From the NCBI RefSeq assembly GCF_910596095.1, contig NC_056546.1, positions 17,384,425-17,448,424 on the forward strand: DNA of 64,000 nucleotides, read 5' to 3'. A program made the position numbers and the translations under genes. Shown in pieces: positions 1 to 11,747 of this stretch. The DNA comes from Thunnus maccoyii (lineage: Eukaryota > Chordata > Actinopteri > Scombriformes > Scombridae). The notes beneath the pieces are model-generated. The model was not told the origin of the DNA. It made no database searches and saw only the letters and a list, made by a program, of their open reading frames with translations. Every line of letters begins with the position of its first letter. The first letter of the stretch is position 1.

Positions 1-979
1 ATCAGATAGATATGACAGCTTCGGGTCAGCAAGGTAAAAAAAAAAAAAAAAAAAAACAGCTTTTAAAACAAGCTGTCAGTCGTAATGACTTGAGACAGTT
101 TCGTTGTTTAGTGACCGTGTAGAAACCCTTTGATTTCCCCATTCTTTGCTTACCACCTCATATACGAGAAACTAGTCTGAACCTGATGCATACTTCCTCA
201 GAAAAAGCCCTGTCAGATTAATTCAATGGATTTCCTTGATCTGGACTAAAAGGGGATTCCACTTTGTGTTGGAAAAGTTACGGCCCAGTTCCCTTCTTGT
301 TCTCGGACGCTTATTTGACATATTTCCAGGATGTATATAGTCATTACCGTGCGTCACATCTTTTAGTTTTGCAACAAACCACACCCAGAGGACAGTATGA
401 AATTTCACTTTACAAAAACAGAAGGTGAAAACCAGCATAGTCAAGAGAAGCCATTACCAGAATCAGAGGTACAGAGACCCCATAGAGTCCCACCATTGAT
501 GTGCAGTGACTCTAGAATCCACTTTCAAACTACATCCTTGGGCTGGTGGGATAAGTTGCAATTGACATTTTGCGCCGGACTTCAGAAACAAGCCTGGCTT
601 TCATGCTGCTGTTTGAACACTGGGGAAATCACTTGCAAAGGTCACTGAGCCCATTTCCTTTCTTTCCTTCCCCCCCATTTATCTAAAGACCTGTAACAGC
701 CCCTTTCAACTGCACTTTAGTTACTGGCAGACATATTCAAATTTCTATATAGGAAGTGAAAGAAGGTGTAGGTGACCAAAGACCAAACAGGAGACGAGAC
801 AGCATATTTTATTACAGCTTTTTCTTGTTTTATCACTGTTACACTCATGTACAGACTCCATGTAGAGGACTAAAAGACAATCCTTACATTCTTTATATCA
901 ATTCAACTGTGTAGTAATCCTAATTCCCATTTAACAGAACACAGAGTCTCTGAATAAAGCTGCATATTCAACCCACAAC
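1..979. other. Left-edge noncoding DNA, including the mettl18 3'UTR
   Basis: No reading frame here resembles a known protein or is flanked by usable splice sites. A 21-base A run lies at 36-56. The part from about 790 to 979 is the likely 3'UTR of the minus-strand mettl18 gene, because a minus-strand AATAAA lies at 808-813. The rest is probably intergenic. Confidence 0.6.
808..813 (-). terminator. Poly(A) signal for mettl18
   Basis: The plus strand reads TTTATT, which is AATAAA on the minus strand, about 170 bp downstream of the mettl18 stop codon. It is the nearest canonical hexamer in the right orientation. Use of the site is inferred. Confidence 0.55.
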
Positions 980-3900
980 TTAAGTGTCCTTTTTAAAACG
1001 TAGGACTACTACATGTCTCTGAAGTCCTTCTTCACTATCCCACAGGTGATCCATGGAGAAAATACCCCTCTCCTCCACAAACGTCTCAAACAGGTGCAGC
1101 CCACCACCTACACCAAAGTAGTGGGATTTGGTGGCGAGGTAGACCAGTCCGTCTGCTGCCAGCAGTTTGCGAAGGGCCTCATGTAGAGCAGGGTAGTATG
1201 CGGTGTTGTAGATAGTCTCTGACGTGAAGATGATGTCGTATTTTGGTGGCGGGTCTTTCTTTAGAACCAGAGTAAGAAATGTGCTCCAGTCACCAGAGAA
1301 GAAATGGCACCTGGCTAGTAGTGGATGCAGGGATGGGTCAACAGCTCTTTTCTTAGGAGGTGGGTTGCCTTCTTTTAGTTCTTCTTTCGCCTTTGTTTTA
1401 CAAGAATCCACCTCCTGGATTTTTCCTTTTCCCCTCCCTTCTATGTCATCTTCGCTGTCAACATCATCCTCTTGGCAGTTTAGTATTACATTTGGCACTG
1501 TGAGCTGTTCAATAACTGTACTGTTATAGTCTTGGAAGTGGACCTGCCTGGCTCCTCTCTTCAGAGCCAATATCCCCAGCAGCCCCGCACCGCAGCCCAA
1601 ATCCAAAACCGCCTTCCCCCCAAAGGTCTCTCCGTCTTTCTCAATCAGCTCCAGAAGGTCGTAAGTGCACTCCCACACCTTCAGCCCTCCCTCGTACAAG
1701 CCAGAGATGAGATCAGACCTCTGCTCCGTAGTGCGGGAAAGAATTTTCTCCTCATCCTCTCTCTCTGACACAGTCTTCTCAAAAATTGTCTCATTGAGGA
1801 AGTGGAGAGGAGGGAGAATTCCAATGGTGACTGTTTCACAGACGACATCCGCAAGGATGAGATGTGGGTCAGGTGGTGGATGGTGCTCTTTGGCCTCTTT
1901 TACTGGCTCTGCTGGTTTGGTATTGTCTTCCGTCTGAAAAATACAAAGCAGTGTGTACGGTTAGGGAACATATTTTCTAAGTTACAGCCTATGTCTGAAA
2001 CAATAGAGCTATGTAGACAACATGTGTTTCAAATTGACAATATTACAGCTTACAGATACCAATCAGCAATACAGTGAGGCTGTACAGCTAGAGGCAACTA
2101 AATATAGCATGGAAATTTTCTGATCTCAATGACTTCATATGAATTTCTTGCGAATTGTGAATATCATGTCATGTCATGTCATGTCACGTTGCGTGCCAAG
2201 TGTTTTCGGTAAGGAACGAAATAAACAGTGTTCGTGATTTATTAATACATACATGAGATTAAACATTTACATTAAATTAAATGTTAAAGGTGTCACTTAA
2301 CACACAACAATATGTAATCCTTACTAACCAAGAGAACTAGTGGTGATGTTGACATGTATTAAAAATGGGTTCACAACTCCAAGCTTCAGTTAACATGGCT
2401 CATGTGACATCTGCTTATGAAATGGATTTTGTAAGGTCAAATGAAGAAGACGCTCTGTTATTAGATCTGGGATCCTCCTGAGTGTGAAAGCACAAAGTAA
2501 ATGCACATTTAAGCGTTTTCATTTATGAAGTTCTGTGTTTGACTGTTAATTTGTTTGTCTGACTTTGGTCTGATTCTGTATGTATTTACTACTCAATTTA
2601 TGCTCCTTTTTCTATAAAATGTGCCCTACAAACAAAGGCTGTCACAAAAACTAGCTGACTGGTGACTGACTATGATGATTAGACATGAAACTATTACAAA
2701 TCAGCCGTGTGATTCAATGTGTGTGATATAAACGTTGTTTGCAAATGTCATGTGTGTACTGATACAGCTGTTGTCAGCTGTGGTCACACCCTCCAGAGCT
2801 CACTAGTTTAGATAAAAAAAACCAACAAACCCTAACGAATTGTTGCAATCATCAAAGCTTTGGTGTCAGACATAACAATAACAACTCTATTAATATGAAC
2901 TTGTATGATTTCCGTTATGACTTTTTATTGACACATGACACTGTCTTGTGACGTCATGGCTCATTGGCAGGGAGGCTGTCGACATACGCTCTCTGGTGGA
3001 TGCATAATTACACCATTAATACACTGTAATGGAAACGTTTCTGTTGTTGATTAGCTGTACAGTTGCTCATATGGTGGAAGATTTGAAAGTTGTTATTGAA
3101 GATATGTTAAATAATCAGCATATACGCATAGTATGTGTATTGGTGAGGCATTGTGCCCTTTTCTTTTCTAATAAGATTAAAGAGTACCCCCATTCAAGAC
3201 GCAAATTGATACTTCTTTTGAGTGTTATTGTAACAGAAGACAGGTCTATCTTCATTGTTGGTTAAATATTAAAATTAAAAGGCCCTTTTTCACAGCAGAC
3301 ATTTTGACTTGTCATGGTAGGAGAAGCACAGGTATTACTAATAACATTAATGATGGCTCTGTTCTGTTCAAGTACACCAGTAAACCACAACGGTGTGACA
3401 GTGAGCCAGCACGCACAGCACCAAGACCCTGAAACTGATGCAGCTAAATAGAACTCAGCCATCACTAAATTTATTATTTACACCTGTGCTTTACTGACTG
3501 ACTTGTAAAAGTGTCTTCTGTGAAGAAAGCCTATAATATTCCAGCTTGATATATTCCAAACTGCAGTTTATATGCGCAGTCTTTCAAAAGAAATCTGTAA
3601 CAGTAAATATTATCATATAATCATATTCATTCATAGAAATGAAAGAAGAAGAAATCCCCTTGAATTTCATTCAGGAGTAATTAATGAGGTTAAGATGTTT
3701 TTTTCTTCTTTGGTGTTATTACACACCAGTTAGTCCAGAAACTGTATCAGGGCATGTCTCAGTTTCTCTTATTTTAACCAAAGAGGTGTTTTTTGTCAAC
3801 TCAGTTTAATGTTTTTTAACAAAAAACTCAAATGATCATTTCTCAATGTAATCTGCTGCATTGTTAACCCTTTGAATGTAATTTTATTTAATTATAGTTT

Positions 3901-4317
3901 TATTATAATTTTGCTCCATTTGTTTTGATGTTGTCTTAGCCCTGCTTGTTCTCATTGGATAATTTGCACTGTTACAGATAGAAATACAATGTCGTTTGTC
4001 CTCCAAGACTTTGTGATTTACTGTATGTAGATTTTATATCATGGGCCCTGCTCGACCCCCCTCACTTCCCCCAGCTCTCTCAAACTTATATAGCCACTGC
4101 AAGTGCAGATTACACGATAAATCGTTTCCATCCTTTATTAGATTAATACCCAACAATAACAGTGTAGGCTATCCTATGGTGCCAGTAAATCGAGTGAGAC
4201 AACGTTACTCACAGATTTATCAGTGTGGTCGTTTTTTCCCTTTCGCAATTCATTTCCATCCAAGTCGCCTGGATTTGTTGTTTCTGCGTGCACGTCGAAG
4301 TTAAAACAAAATGACAT
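980..4317 (-). CDS. mettl18: METTL18, histidine protein methyltransferase 1 homolog
   Basis: CDS is complement(join(980..1933,4213..4317)), 352 aa (human about 372). METTL18 is a seven-beta-strand SAM-dependent methyltransferase that methylates a histidine of ribosomal protein L3 (known for the family). Exon 1 encodes an N-terminus starting MSFCFNF, like the family, and ends at a GTGAGT donor. Exon 2 follows a TATTTTTCAG acceptor in phase 0. Visible motifs are the SAM-binding VLDLGCGAG near residue 144, YDIIFTSETIYN near 267-278 and HYFGVGGG near the C-terminus. An acidic then basic low-complexity insert with PPKKR lies at about 190-234. The intron is 2.3 kb. The gene is divergent from zdhhc16, with start codons 1.8 kb apart but likely transcription starts within about 0.4 kb. 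The start ATG (4315-4317) is chosen because its peptide matches the family N-terminus. Confidence 0.93.
1934..4212 (-). other. mettl18 intron 1, no gene seen
   Basis: This 2.3 kb AT-rich intron has no recognisable exon on either strand. A short ATGTC-type tandem run lies near 2162-2185. A palindromic TGACGTCA (CRE-type) sits at 2949-2956; there is no sign that it is used. Confidence 0.6.
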
Positions 4318-4700
4318 GATGGACGTCAACACCACACAAAGTTAGCTCGGGGTTGGAAAGTTGGTATCTGTTAAGCTTAAAACAGGCTCCACATGGCGAG
4401 CAAACTCGTGTGAGGCAAACTGCAAATCCCAGAGTTCATTGAAGCGAAGCAACCGATTCCCAGCTTATTACCTATCTTTTAATAAATAAACTAACTGCCA
4501 ATTAACAGTCTATTCAAATAAGTGTGGGTTTAGAGATACATGTTTTCAAGATTTAGGCTCATACATGTAGATATTTGTAGGAAACCATCCGTGCCGAGAA
4601 TATTGCGTTCAATTCCTGACTCGAATTACCATCATGCCTTTCGCCGCAGTTCAGGAGCATGCGCACTAACTCCGGATCAGGATTCAGATGTGATAACTGT
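4318..4700. promoter_or_regulatory. Shared divergent promoter of mettl18 and zdhhc16
   Basis: The segment separates the mettl18 start codon (minus) from the inferred zdhhc16 5'UTR exon (plus). An NRF1-like GCATGCGCA core lies at 4657-4665. There is no obvious TATA box at a sensible position. The bidirectional role is inferred from gene orientation. Confidence 0.5.
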
Positions 4701-4814
4701 CACAGAAGGTGTCTGGTACTGCTCTTCTTCGCTAATATGTACTGTTTTTGCCTTTTCTTCTGAAAATGTCGACCGGACGGTTGGTTTCGGCAGTTTTCTT
4801 GCATTCATAGAGAA
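4700..4814 (+). other. zdhhc16: Probable noncoding first exon of zdhhc16 (left edge approximate)
   Basis: A strong GTAAGT donor starts at 4815. The first coding exon of zdhhc16 begins at an acceptor (AG 6088-6089) with 24 bases before the ATG, so a separate 5'UTR exon is needed. This donor is the best candidate upstream. The left edge is a guess; an RNA read would settle it. Confidence 0.45.
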
Positions 4815-5360
4815 GTAAGTATTCCCTAATGGAAAACCGAAATGTTATTAAATACGAGAGTAAGTTATGAGGTGCAACACACAGCGTCGGATATTTGGGT
4901 ACAGGAAAACACTGAATGACATCCAAACAATAGGGATTTGGGAGTGTGAGGATTCAATGAGACTGTTCCACAATAATGTTTACCATGAATAAGTTTATTA
5001 TTTAGCAGTTTCATGGGGCGAAAGCAAAGCTAACCGCCTTACAGTGGTGTATGGTGGTGAATAGTAGGTATATCAAATGGAATTTGGGAGCCAGTCAACC
5101 TGAATTTGGGAGTTAAGTTTATATAATCCGCCACTCCACCAGTGGCTGAGCCAAATGACACTTGAACTTCATCTTGTACAGCTAAAATGCAGCGTTAAAT
5201 AGACCAACAAGCCTGCCGATTGTTGAATAAATATAGAGGTAACTAACTGAACATGTCCGTAGAAATGCACTTGCTGTGCTGCATTCCAGACAGGGTGGAG
5301 TCTGGGATTATTGCTGAAACGGTTTGACTATTACCCGTTAAATTGACTGACTAAACATAA

Positions 5361-5645
5361 ATCTGCAACTATTTTCATTATCAATTAATTGTGTTTGTTC
5401 TATGTTAAGCATTTTGTTTTTCCAGCTTCTCGTTTGATAGGATGCGCTGCTTTTTCTTGTCTTTAGTGATAGTAAATGAATAACTGAAGAAGTAGTTTGA
5501 AGACATCCACATGGGCTCTAGGAGATTGTGATGAACGTTTTCAACTATTTTCCTGTATTTTATAGACAGAACATTAGTTGATTGGTTGAGAAAATAATCA
5601 AGAGATTAATCAATAATGAAAATAATAGTTAACTGCAGCCCTACA
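5361..5645. repeat. Teleost hAT-like MITE with inverted ends
   Basis: The left end carries CTGCAACTATTTTCATTATC, and the right end carries the inverse, ending in ATAATAGTTAACTGCAGCCC. This is the diverged 'GGGCTGCAACTAACGATTATTTTC' family, common in teleost genomes (recognised from memory). It has no coding capacity and lies in zdhhc16 intron 1. Confidence 0.6.
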
Positions 5646-5750
5646 CTGGATAATTGTCAGTCAAGATTACTTTTATGTCCTTTTTGCTGAAGGTGGATGT
5701 ATTAGCTGAACGTGCGATTAGTGTAACAATTAAAATAAAACTACATTTTG

Positions 5751-6016
5751 TTAAAGGACAGGTTCACAATTTTTCAAGTCTGTCTTAAAACAACAGTCAG
5801 GTGCCCATATGAACACTGAAAGAGGTTTCCCTCGCTGTAATCATTCCTCCTGTTCATACTGACTATTAAAAGATCCCTTTCAAATGTGCTTTCAATGTAA
5901 ATGATGGGAGCCAAAACCTTTTTTGTGCAAAAATACATTTAAAAGTTTATCCGAAGCTTATATGAGGCTTCAGCAGCCTGTCGTATCAAGTGAAAAATTG
6001 TGATTCCGTCCTTTAA
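5751..6016. repeat. 266-bp MITE with a perfect 9-bp terminal inverted repeat
   Basis: The element begins TTAAAGGAC (5751-5759) and ends GTCCTTTAA (6008-6016), a perfect inverted repeat. The interior ('AGGTTCACAATTTTTCAAGT') matches a repeat I recall as common in fish genomes. It ends 98 bp before the zdhhc16 start codon, inside intron 1, so it is a recent neighbour of the acceptor. Confidence 0.7.
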
Positions 6017-6113
6017 GACTCGTGTGTATGTCAACTTGGCATTAGGCTGTGAGAATCCATTGTTGATCGTTTCTTTATTTGCTTTGTAGGTGGGTGCATT
6101 TTACAGATGCAGG

Positions 6114-8814
6114 ATGCGGTGGTGTCCTAGCTCTATTCTCCACCTGCTGCGCTGTGTGCGGTTGCGGTTGTGTACCAGGAGAGGAAAGAACAGGCTGCCT
6201 TTGTGGATAAGGGAACTATCGGCCTACATGAAACTACTGGTGCAGTCACTGTACTTTAACTCCCTCACAGACTCAGATGTGATTTTTGATTCAGTCTTTG
6301 AACCAGTGTTTTGGACTGTGGATTATGTCACCCGCTGGTTTGGCCTGGTAAGTGTGTGTGTGTTTTTGTGTTGTGTGCTCATTTAATTAGTCTCAGAGAG
6401 TTTTTAACTTTTTCTCTGAACCTTTCTGTGTCTGACCCCTGTCTTTGTCTGTAAGGTGTTTGTTTGCCTGGTGGTGATACTGACCAGCTCCATCGTGGTG
6501 ATAGCCTATGTCGTCCTCCTGCCTCTGGTACTCAACACTTACTCCCCTCCATGGATCGCTTGGCATGTTTGTTATGGACATTGGAACCTCATCATGATTG
6601 CTTTTCATTACTACAAGGCCGCCAAGACCTCCCCTGGGGCCCCCCCTACAGTAAGATATAAACTCCACTTTCCTTTACTAATCTAGGCATGAATTAAATT
6701 CACATTTAGTGATGCCACTTAAAATGTCTTCTTTTTTCTTTTAGGAGAAAAATGACATTCCGTTTGTAGCTGTCTGCAAAAAATGCATCATGCCCAAACC
6801 AGCAAGAACGCACCACTGTGGTATCTGTAACACGTGAGTCAGTGTTGCTTTTCTTCTGTTCGGCCGGGTTAGCAGGAAGTTTTTTTTGGTGTCTGGTTTG
6901 GTGCCACCATAGCCTCATGCTTTGTCTGATTGAATCTTTTGTATTTCCTTCGCAGGTGCATTCTGAAAATGGACCATCATTGTCGTATCCTTTGTGCTAA
7001 AATCATTTCAAATAATATTTTTATGCAGTATTGGGAATCACATAATGTGACTATAAAACATGAAAGTGGTTTTCCTTAATTTCAGCAACTCAGCTTGGTT
7101 GAATAACTGCGTGGGACATTTTAACCACCGTTACTTCTTCTCCTTTTGTCTCTTCATGACCTTGGGCTGTGTCTACTGTAGCATCAGTGGCAGAAACTTG
7201 TTCCTAGACGCATACAATGCTCTTGAGGTGAGATATTCAGACTTCACAGCACACTGTTGGAATGCTGTAGCCCGTGGGGCTGCTTGGGGGTTTTGTCCTT
7301 GTAAGGCTTCTTTGGTATTAACTGTAACTTTTCTTTTATGTCTGGTGTCTTTCTCTATGGGGCTTAACTGTTCGCTAACTGACACTGTTTCTTTCTTTAA
7401 CACTTGGGTTTGTGTACACGGGCTGCTTCATTAGCGCTTTAAGCATTTGGATGTGGAAAAACCAGGGGTACCAGTAACAGGGATGGGACTTCTTATAGGG
7501 CTTCTCCCTCCTGGCCAGGTACAGTCTCAAAAGTACACACACAATGACAAGAGTAAGCTTATCCGTTGTTATTATCATCTGTTTTGTAATATTTTTTTCT
7601 TTGTCAAGACTCACTATCAGACAGCTGCACCTCCATACACCTTTAAGGATAAGATGATTCACAAGAGCATCATCTACATGTGGGTGCTTACCAGGTAAGA
7701 TGTGTATTTCACGTTGCCTATTGCCATACATAGCACCATACCATCTGGTGTCAGATATGTCCCAAGTCCATACCATAGTTTGATAGTTCATTCACACTGG
7801 AAAAGTGACAAAATCAAGCGTACTCAAAGATATCGATATGTATACTGATTCTGATTTTGATGGACACAAATTAATGCACAAAGGAAATGGAGAAGCTACT
7901 CACTGCTGCAAAAAATTAAAACAAATTATAGATGGTATTGGCACAGCCCTAGGAAGACCTCAGAAAACAAGAAATAAAGTATTTAATCTTTGGAAAAACA
8001 TTTTTTGTTAAGTTTAAATGGCAGATCCATTCCAGGTTTGCACTTTGATTGACACGCCTTGTATTGGCACATTGATTTCCTTCATACCAGCTCTAACCAC
8101 AGTGTACTATCAATTACAAACTGTAAACTGTCATTAAGTATGACAGAGCCTGGAATTGGGACATGGTTGTTGTTTTGTATTGCCTCGGCAGCAGATCAAA
8201 TAAATTATGTTTTGTTCTTTCAGCACAGTGGGTGTGGCACTAGGAGCTTTGACCGTTTGGCACGCAGTTCTCATATCCAGAGGAGAGACCAGCATAGAAA
8301 GACACATTAACAGCAAAGAAACACAGCGACTGGCCAAACGGGGAAGGGTGAGCTTGTTGAATAATTAAAAAGTTAAAATAATTCTGGTTGAAAGTTAAGG
8401 GAGATTCTTTGTTATGATTGACTATAAATCCTCAATTAATGGAAATTTGTTTCTTTAGTTTAAATGGCTCAAACCTTTTAATATGTTATTAATTGCTCCC
8501 TTTTTGTTACTCTAACTGTCCTGACAGGTATACAAAAACCCGTTCAATTATGGCAGGTTGAATAACTGGAAAATCTTCTTCGGTGTGGAAAAGACAAGGT
8601 GTGTTTCTCTGACGTTTGTCGAGATTTAATGTTAAGATACTCATATATCTTCTTATCACCAATGTCTTGTACTTCTTGTAACTTCTGCGTTGCTTTATCT
8701 TTTGTCTTTAGTCACTGGGTGACACGTGTCCTTCTTCCCTCCGGTCATGCCCCACATGGTGATGGATTGACGTGGGACATCTTCTCAGTTAAAAAGGACT
8801 TGATACCCGTATGA
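6114..8814 (+). CDS. zdhhc16: ZDHHC16, DHHC-type protein S-acyltransferase
   Basis: CDS is join(6114..6347,6456..6650,6745..6833,6956..6984,7094..7227,7444..7518,7609..7694,8224..8347,8528..8598,8712..8814), 379 aa (human 377). It is a multi-pass enzyme, expected in ER/Golgi membranes, that transfers palmitate to cysteines. The cysteine-rich domain runs from CKKC (about 154) through THHCGIC to DHHC at 179-182, with C182 the predicted catalytic residue, followed by PWLNNCVGHFNHRYF. Hydrophobic segments lie near 78-105, before the CRD, and in the exons after it. A TTxE-like GETSIERH follows. The fourth coding exon is only 29 nt and ends at the DHHC cysteine codon plus one base. The ATG at 6114 is chosen because MRWCPSS aligns with the human N-terminus. 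Exon 7444-7518 (LDVEKPGVPVTGMG) is a segment that varies between isoforms in mammals. zdhhc16a or b cannot be decided. Confidence 0.94.
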
Positions 8815-9216
8815 CAGACTCTTCCTAGACATACTCAGAGTCTACAGACTTTGCTCTGTCCAGCCTACTCTGGTCATTTGATCCGATTGGCGTAAAGATT
8901 CTCTTTATGGTGGAGAAATGGGGTCATGCCAACCTCCAATACCTCAAAAAATGCTGTGGCATAGCTCATGGTTTGACGGTCTACATTTTTCGGCAATGAT
9001 AAGGCAGTTTCTCTTGTAGGGTTTGTTCTCTACTTGAGTTACAAACTGGTCTTAGTTGACTCTGAGCTAATGACGGGTTTGATATTTTTACGTACTGACT
9101 GACATATCATTGGACTGAAGTACTTGCAAAGAAATGATTTTTTTAAAGCAAACAATCTCCGCTCTTCCTGCCCAAGATAATATTCATTCAAAAAAAACTT
9201 CAAAAAAAAAAAAAAG

Positions 9217-9385
9217 AATAAAACACTAAGGTTTGGGACATAGTCATTTCTCCCAACACCTACACCCCTCTATCCCATTTGCACCCTCCAGTCCAACATA
9301 TCATTTGATTCAAACATTCAAGGAAAACAGCAACACCATGATAATGTATTATTTATCTGTATTTTGTACTTGTTAAGTTAATAAA
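9217..9385 (+). terminator. zdhhc16 3'UTR poly(A) signals
   Basis: AATAAA occurs at 9217-9222 and again at 9380-9385, on the coding strand 400-570 bp downstream of the stop. Either could direct 3' end formation. An A-rich stretch precedes the first. Confidence 0.5.
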
Positions 9386-9458
9386 TCTTTATAAATTGCT
9401 TTATTTAAATAATTTGCACAAGGAGTACTGGGTTATTACTAAACATGCAAATTCACTG

Positions 9459-9484
9459 CACACACACACACACACACACACACA
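9459..9484. repeat. (CA)13 microsatellite
   Basis: A pure CA dinucleotide run, just past the zdhhc16 poly(A) signals. Confidence 0.95.
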
Positions 9485-10919
9485 GATTGAATTTTTGTAC
9501 ATCAAACCCTGTTTTGAAAGGACATATTTTCATTCTGGTAATTGTAAGGTGTGTATGACCACAGAACTGTTTGGTATGCAGAGCTTTTTTTGCCTCAGGA
9601 TCATCTCACAGTACTGTGCAAACTCCAGCTCCGGTGTTACGTCACAGAGTTGCTTGTGCAGATAGACCCAGAGACATCCTCTCTGTCAGTGGTGGAGGAT
9701 TAATTGAGAGGCATGCCAGATTTGATCTGCAGATTCGTATTACATCAGAAATAAGCAGACACAGTAGTGCAGATGCAATAAGAAGAAGACAAATGAGCTC
9801 CCACATGTGATATCCGCCATTTGATCCTAATCATGGCAGCATGAAACTACTGGTTGATAGAGGACGTAACAATTAGGAACTGTTCCACCCAGGATGAATA
9901 TTTTGCAATCAGGGCCTTTAGCAGACAGGTAGAAAACGGATGCTGATGTTGTCAGTTAAAAGGGTAATGCAGTAGAGAGACAATGTCAGATAAAGAGAGA
10001 GAAGAGATTAAGGGATGAGAACAGATTTCACCCTCTTTCACCCTACTACTGCTCATCACACCCTCCCACTCTGTCAGAAACAGACCATACACACTGACCT
10101 GTCAATATTCAACCTTCCAGCAGATGTCAGTGTTCATCAAGTGAAGTTTGGTGAGAAGCTGTCAGTGACTGAGTCAAACTTCAACTTTAAATTTTGAAAG
10201 ATGTAGATGCTATGTGATGACTCTCTGTGGGAGATTGACATTGTTCCAAATGCAAAAGTGTAACCTTCCTTATCAGGCACCTTAGGTTATTAATATTGTT
10301 AGGTGTTCCTGTTTTTACCCTCACCTGTGCACACTATAAATGTATATGTTCACCTAACAATGAAAATGGATTAACTTGTTCCCAGAGTAAGATACAACAT
10401 AATCCAATATAAACTAAAACTAATTTTATTTAGGATGCATACAACAATCTCTTGATTGAATCTTCTTGGACTGACAGTTTTCAGACAGTATCAGGCTCTT
10501 TGCACAGAGCTTTATTCCAATGCAACTGTAAATAGTTAGGTTATAACCTTATAGAAGTCAAAATTGGTAATTTTTTTAAGTCATGCAAATGAAAGTCAGA
10601 GTGTGTGTTTTATTGCAAATGCCAGATTTGAAGAAAATGATCTTTGGCTGTACAGGAAGGTTTAATAACAACAATAAACTTCCGCTCTTCATGTCACATT
10701 AAAACCCCTGTTAGGTTGACCCAAACATATAAGCTACTGCATTAGGAGAGAAGGCCTTCAATCACTGGATAGTTACTAGTTAAGTATATTCTAGTCACTG
10801 TTTTTAAAAACTATTCTGATATCCTAAAACTTGGTAAACAGGATGTGTTTGTTTGTTTGTTTTTTTACAGTGTGCACTTCTATTCTGAAGGATAGTCTCT
10901 GAGTGTCTGTTCTCACTCA
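9485..10919. other. Intergenic spacer zdhhc16-ubtd1
   Basis: I see no coding exon, RNA gene or clear transposon. The longest open frame (about 79 codons near 9571) has no family resemblance and no start context of note. Confidence 0.6.
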
Positions 10920-11293
10920 TTGAACTTGACGCACGTTGGACGAATGGGTCAAGACTGCGCATGCGTGCAGATTGATACGGCTTTAATTCTAGATCAGTGC
11001 AAACGGATTGGGCTGGAGAGCACTATTCGTTATGATTCGGGGGGAATATTGATTGCAGATTTTTTTCTGGGAGAAGCTGTTGAAATTTCCTGGAGGCTCT
11101 GCAGGGCCAGACTGGTTACTAGCCCGCCAGCCCTGCACGGACACACGGTTCCCAGTTTGACTCTGTCAACCTGCTGACTCGCATCTTCTGCAGATCGTCG
11201 CGCCAGGATCCAGTGATAACTTCACTTGGAAGCAAGTTCGGATGTGGCAAGCAAACTGCAGACGAATGCATAATCTAGCAGACTGGATTTCTG
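10920..11293 (+). promoter_or_regulatory. ubtd1: ubtd1 promoter and probable noncoding first exon
   Basis: An NRF1-type TGCGCATGCGTG lies at 10956-10967. A GC-richer stretch follows and ends at a GTAGGC donor at 11294. The ATG-bearing exon has an acceptor at 11738-11739 (or 11744-11745), so an upstream 5'UTR exon is expected. The exact transcription start is not visible. Confidence 0.5.
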
Positions 11294-11747
11294 GTAGGCA
11301 AATATGAATCTAATCTTTTTTTAAGTGCTGATACAGCAGATAGTTTGTGATCAACGAGGCTGCAAATTAATCCAATCCCGTCGGAATAAAATGTTTTAAA
11401 TTACTAATAAATTGTGAAATTCATAAAGCCAATTTCTAATAAATAAATGGAAAATCAGAGCAAGTGTGGCATGAGCTTTAGACGCGTGTCCCAGTCAGCT
11501 GGCAGTACACGTGACGTAAACATCGCAGCTTGTCTGACCTCACAGGAACAAGGAGTGCTGAGCTGTCATTATTTCCTCATGATGCTTTTCATCTAAGGCA
11601 GTTTATTTTACATCATCGTCAGTCTTTTTATTTGACATTGTCATTTTAATAGACTTTTAAGTATTTACAATTGAACAATATGGACACATATGTAGATGGA
11701 TTGATGACTGATGATTTGTCTCCTTGGTGTGGCATGTAGGCACAGTG

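Noticed and set aside
2949-2956. Palindromic CRE TGACGTCA in mettl18 intron 1
   Set aside because: Isolated match in AT-rich intron with no promoter context; expected occasionally by chance.
7375-7791. 138-codon minus-strand frame over zdhhc16
   Set aside because: Shadow of the coding exons and introns of zdhhc16 on the opposite strand.
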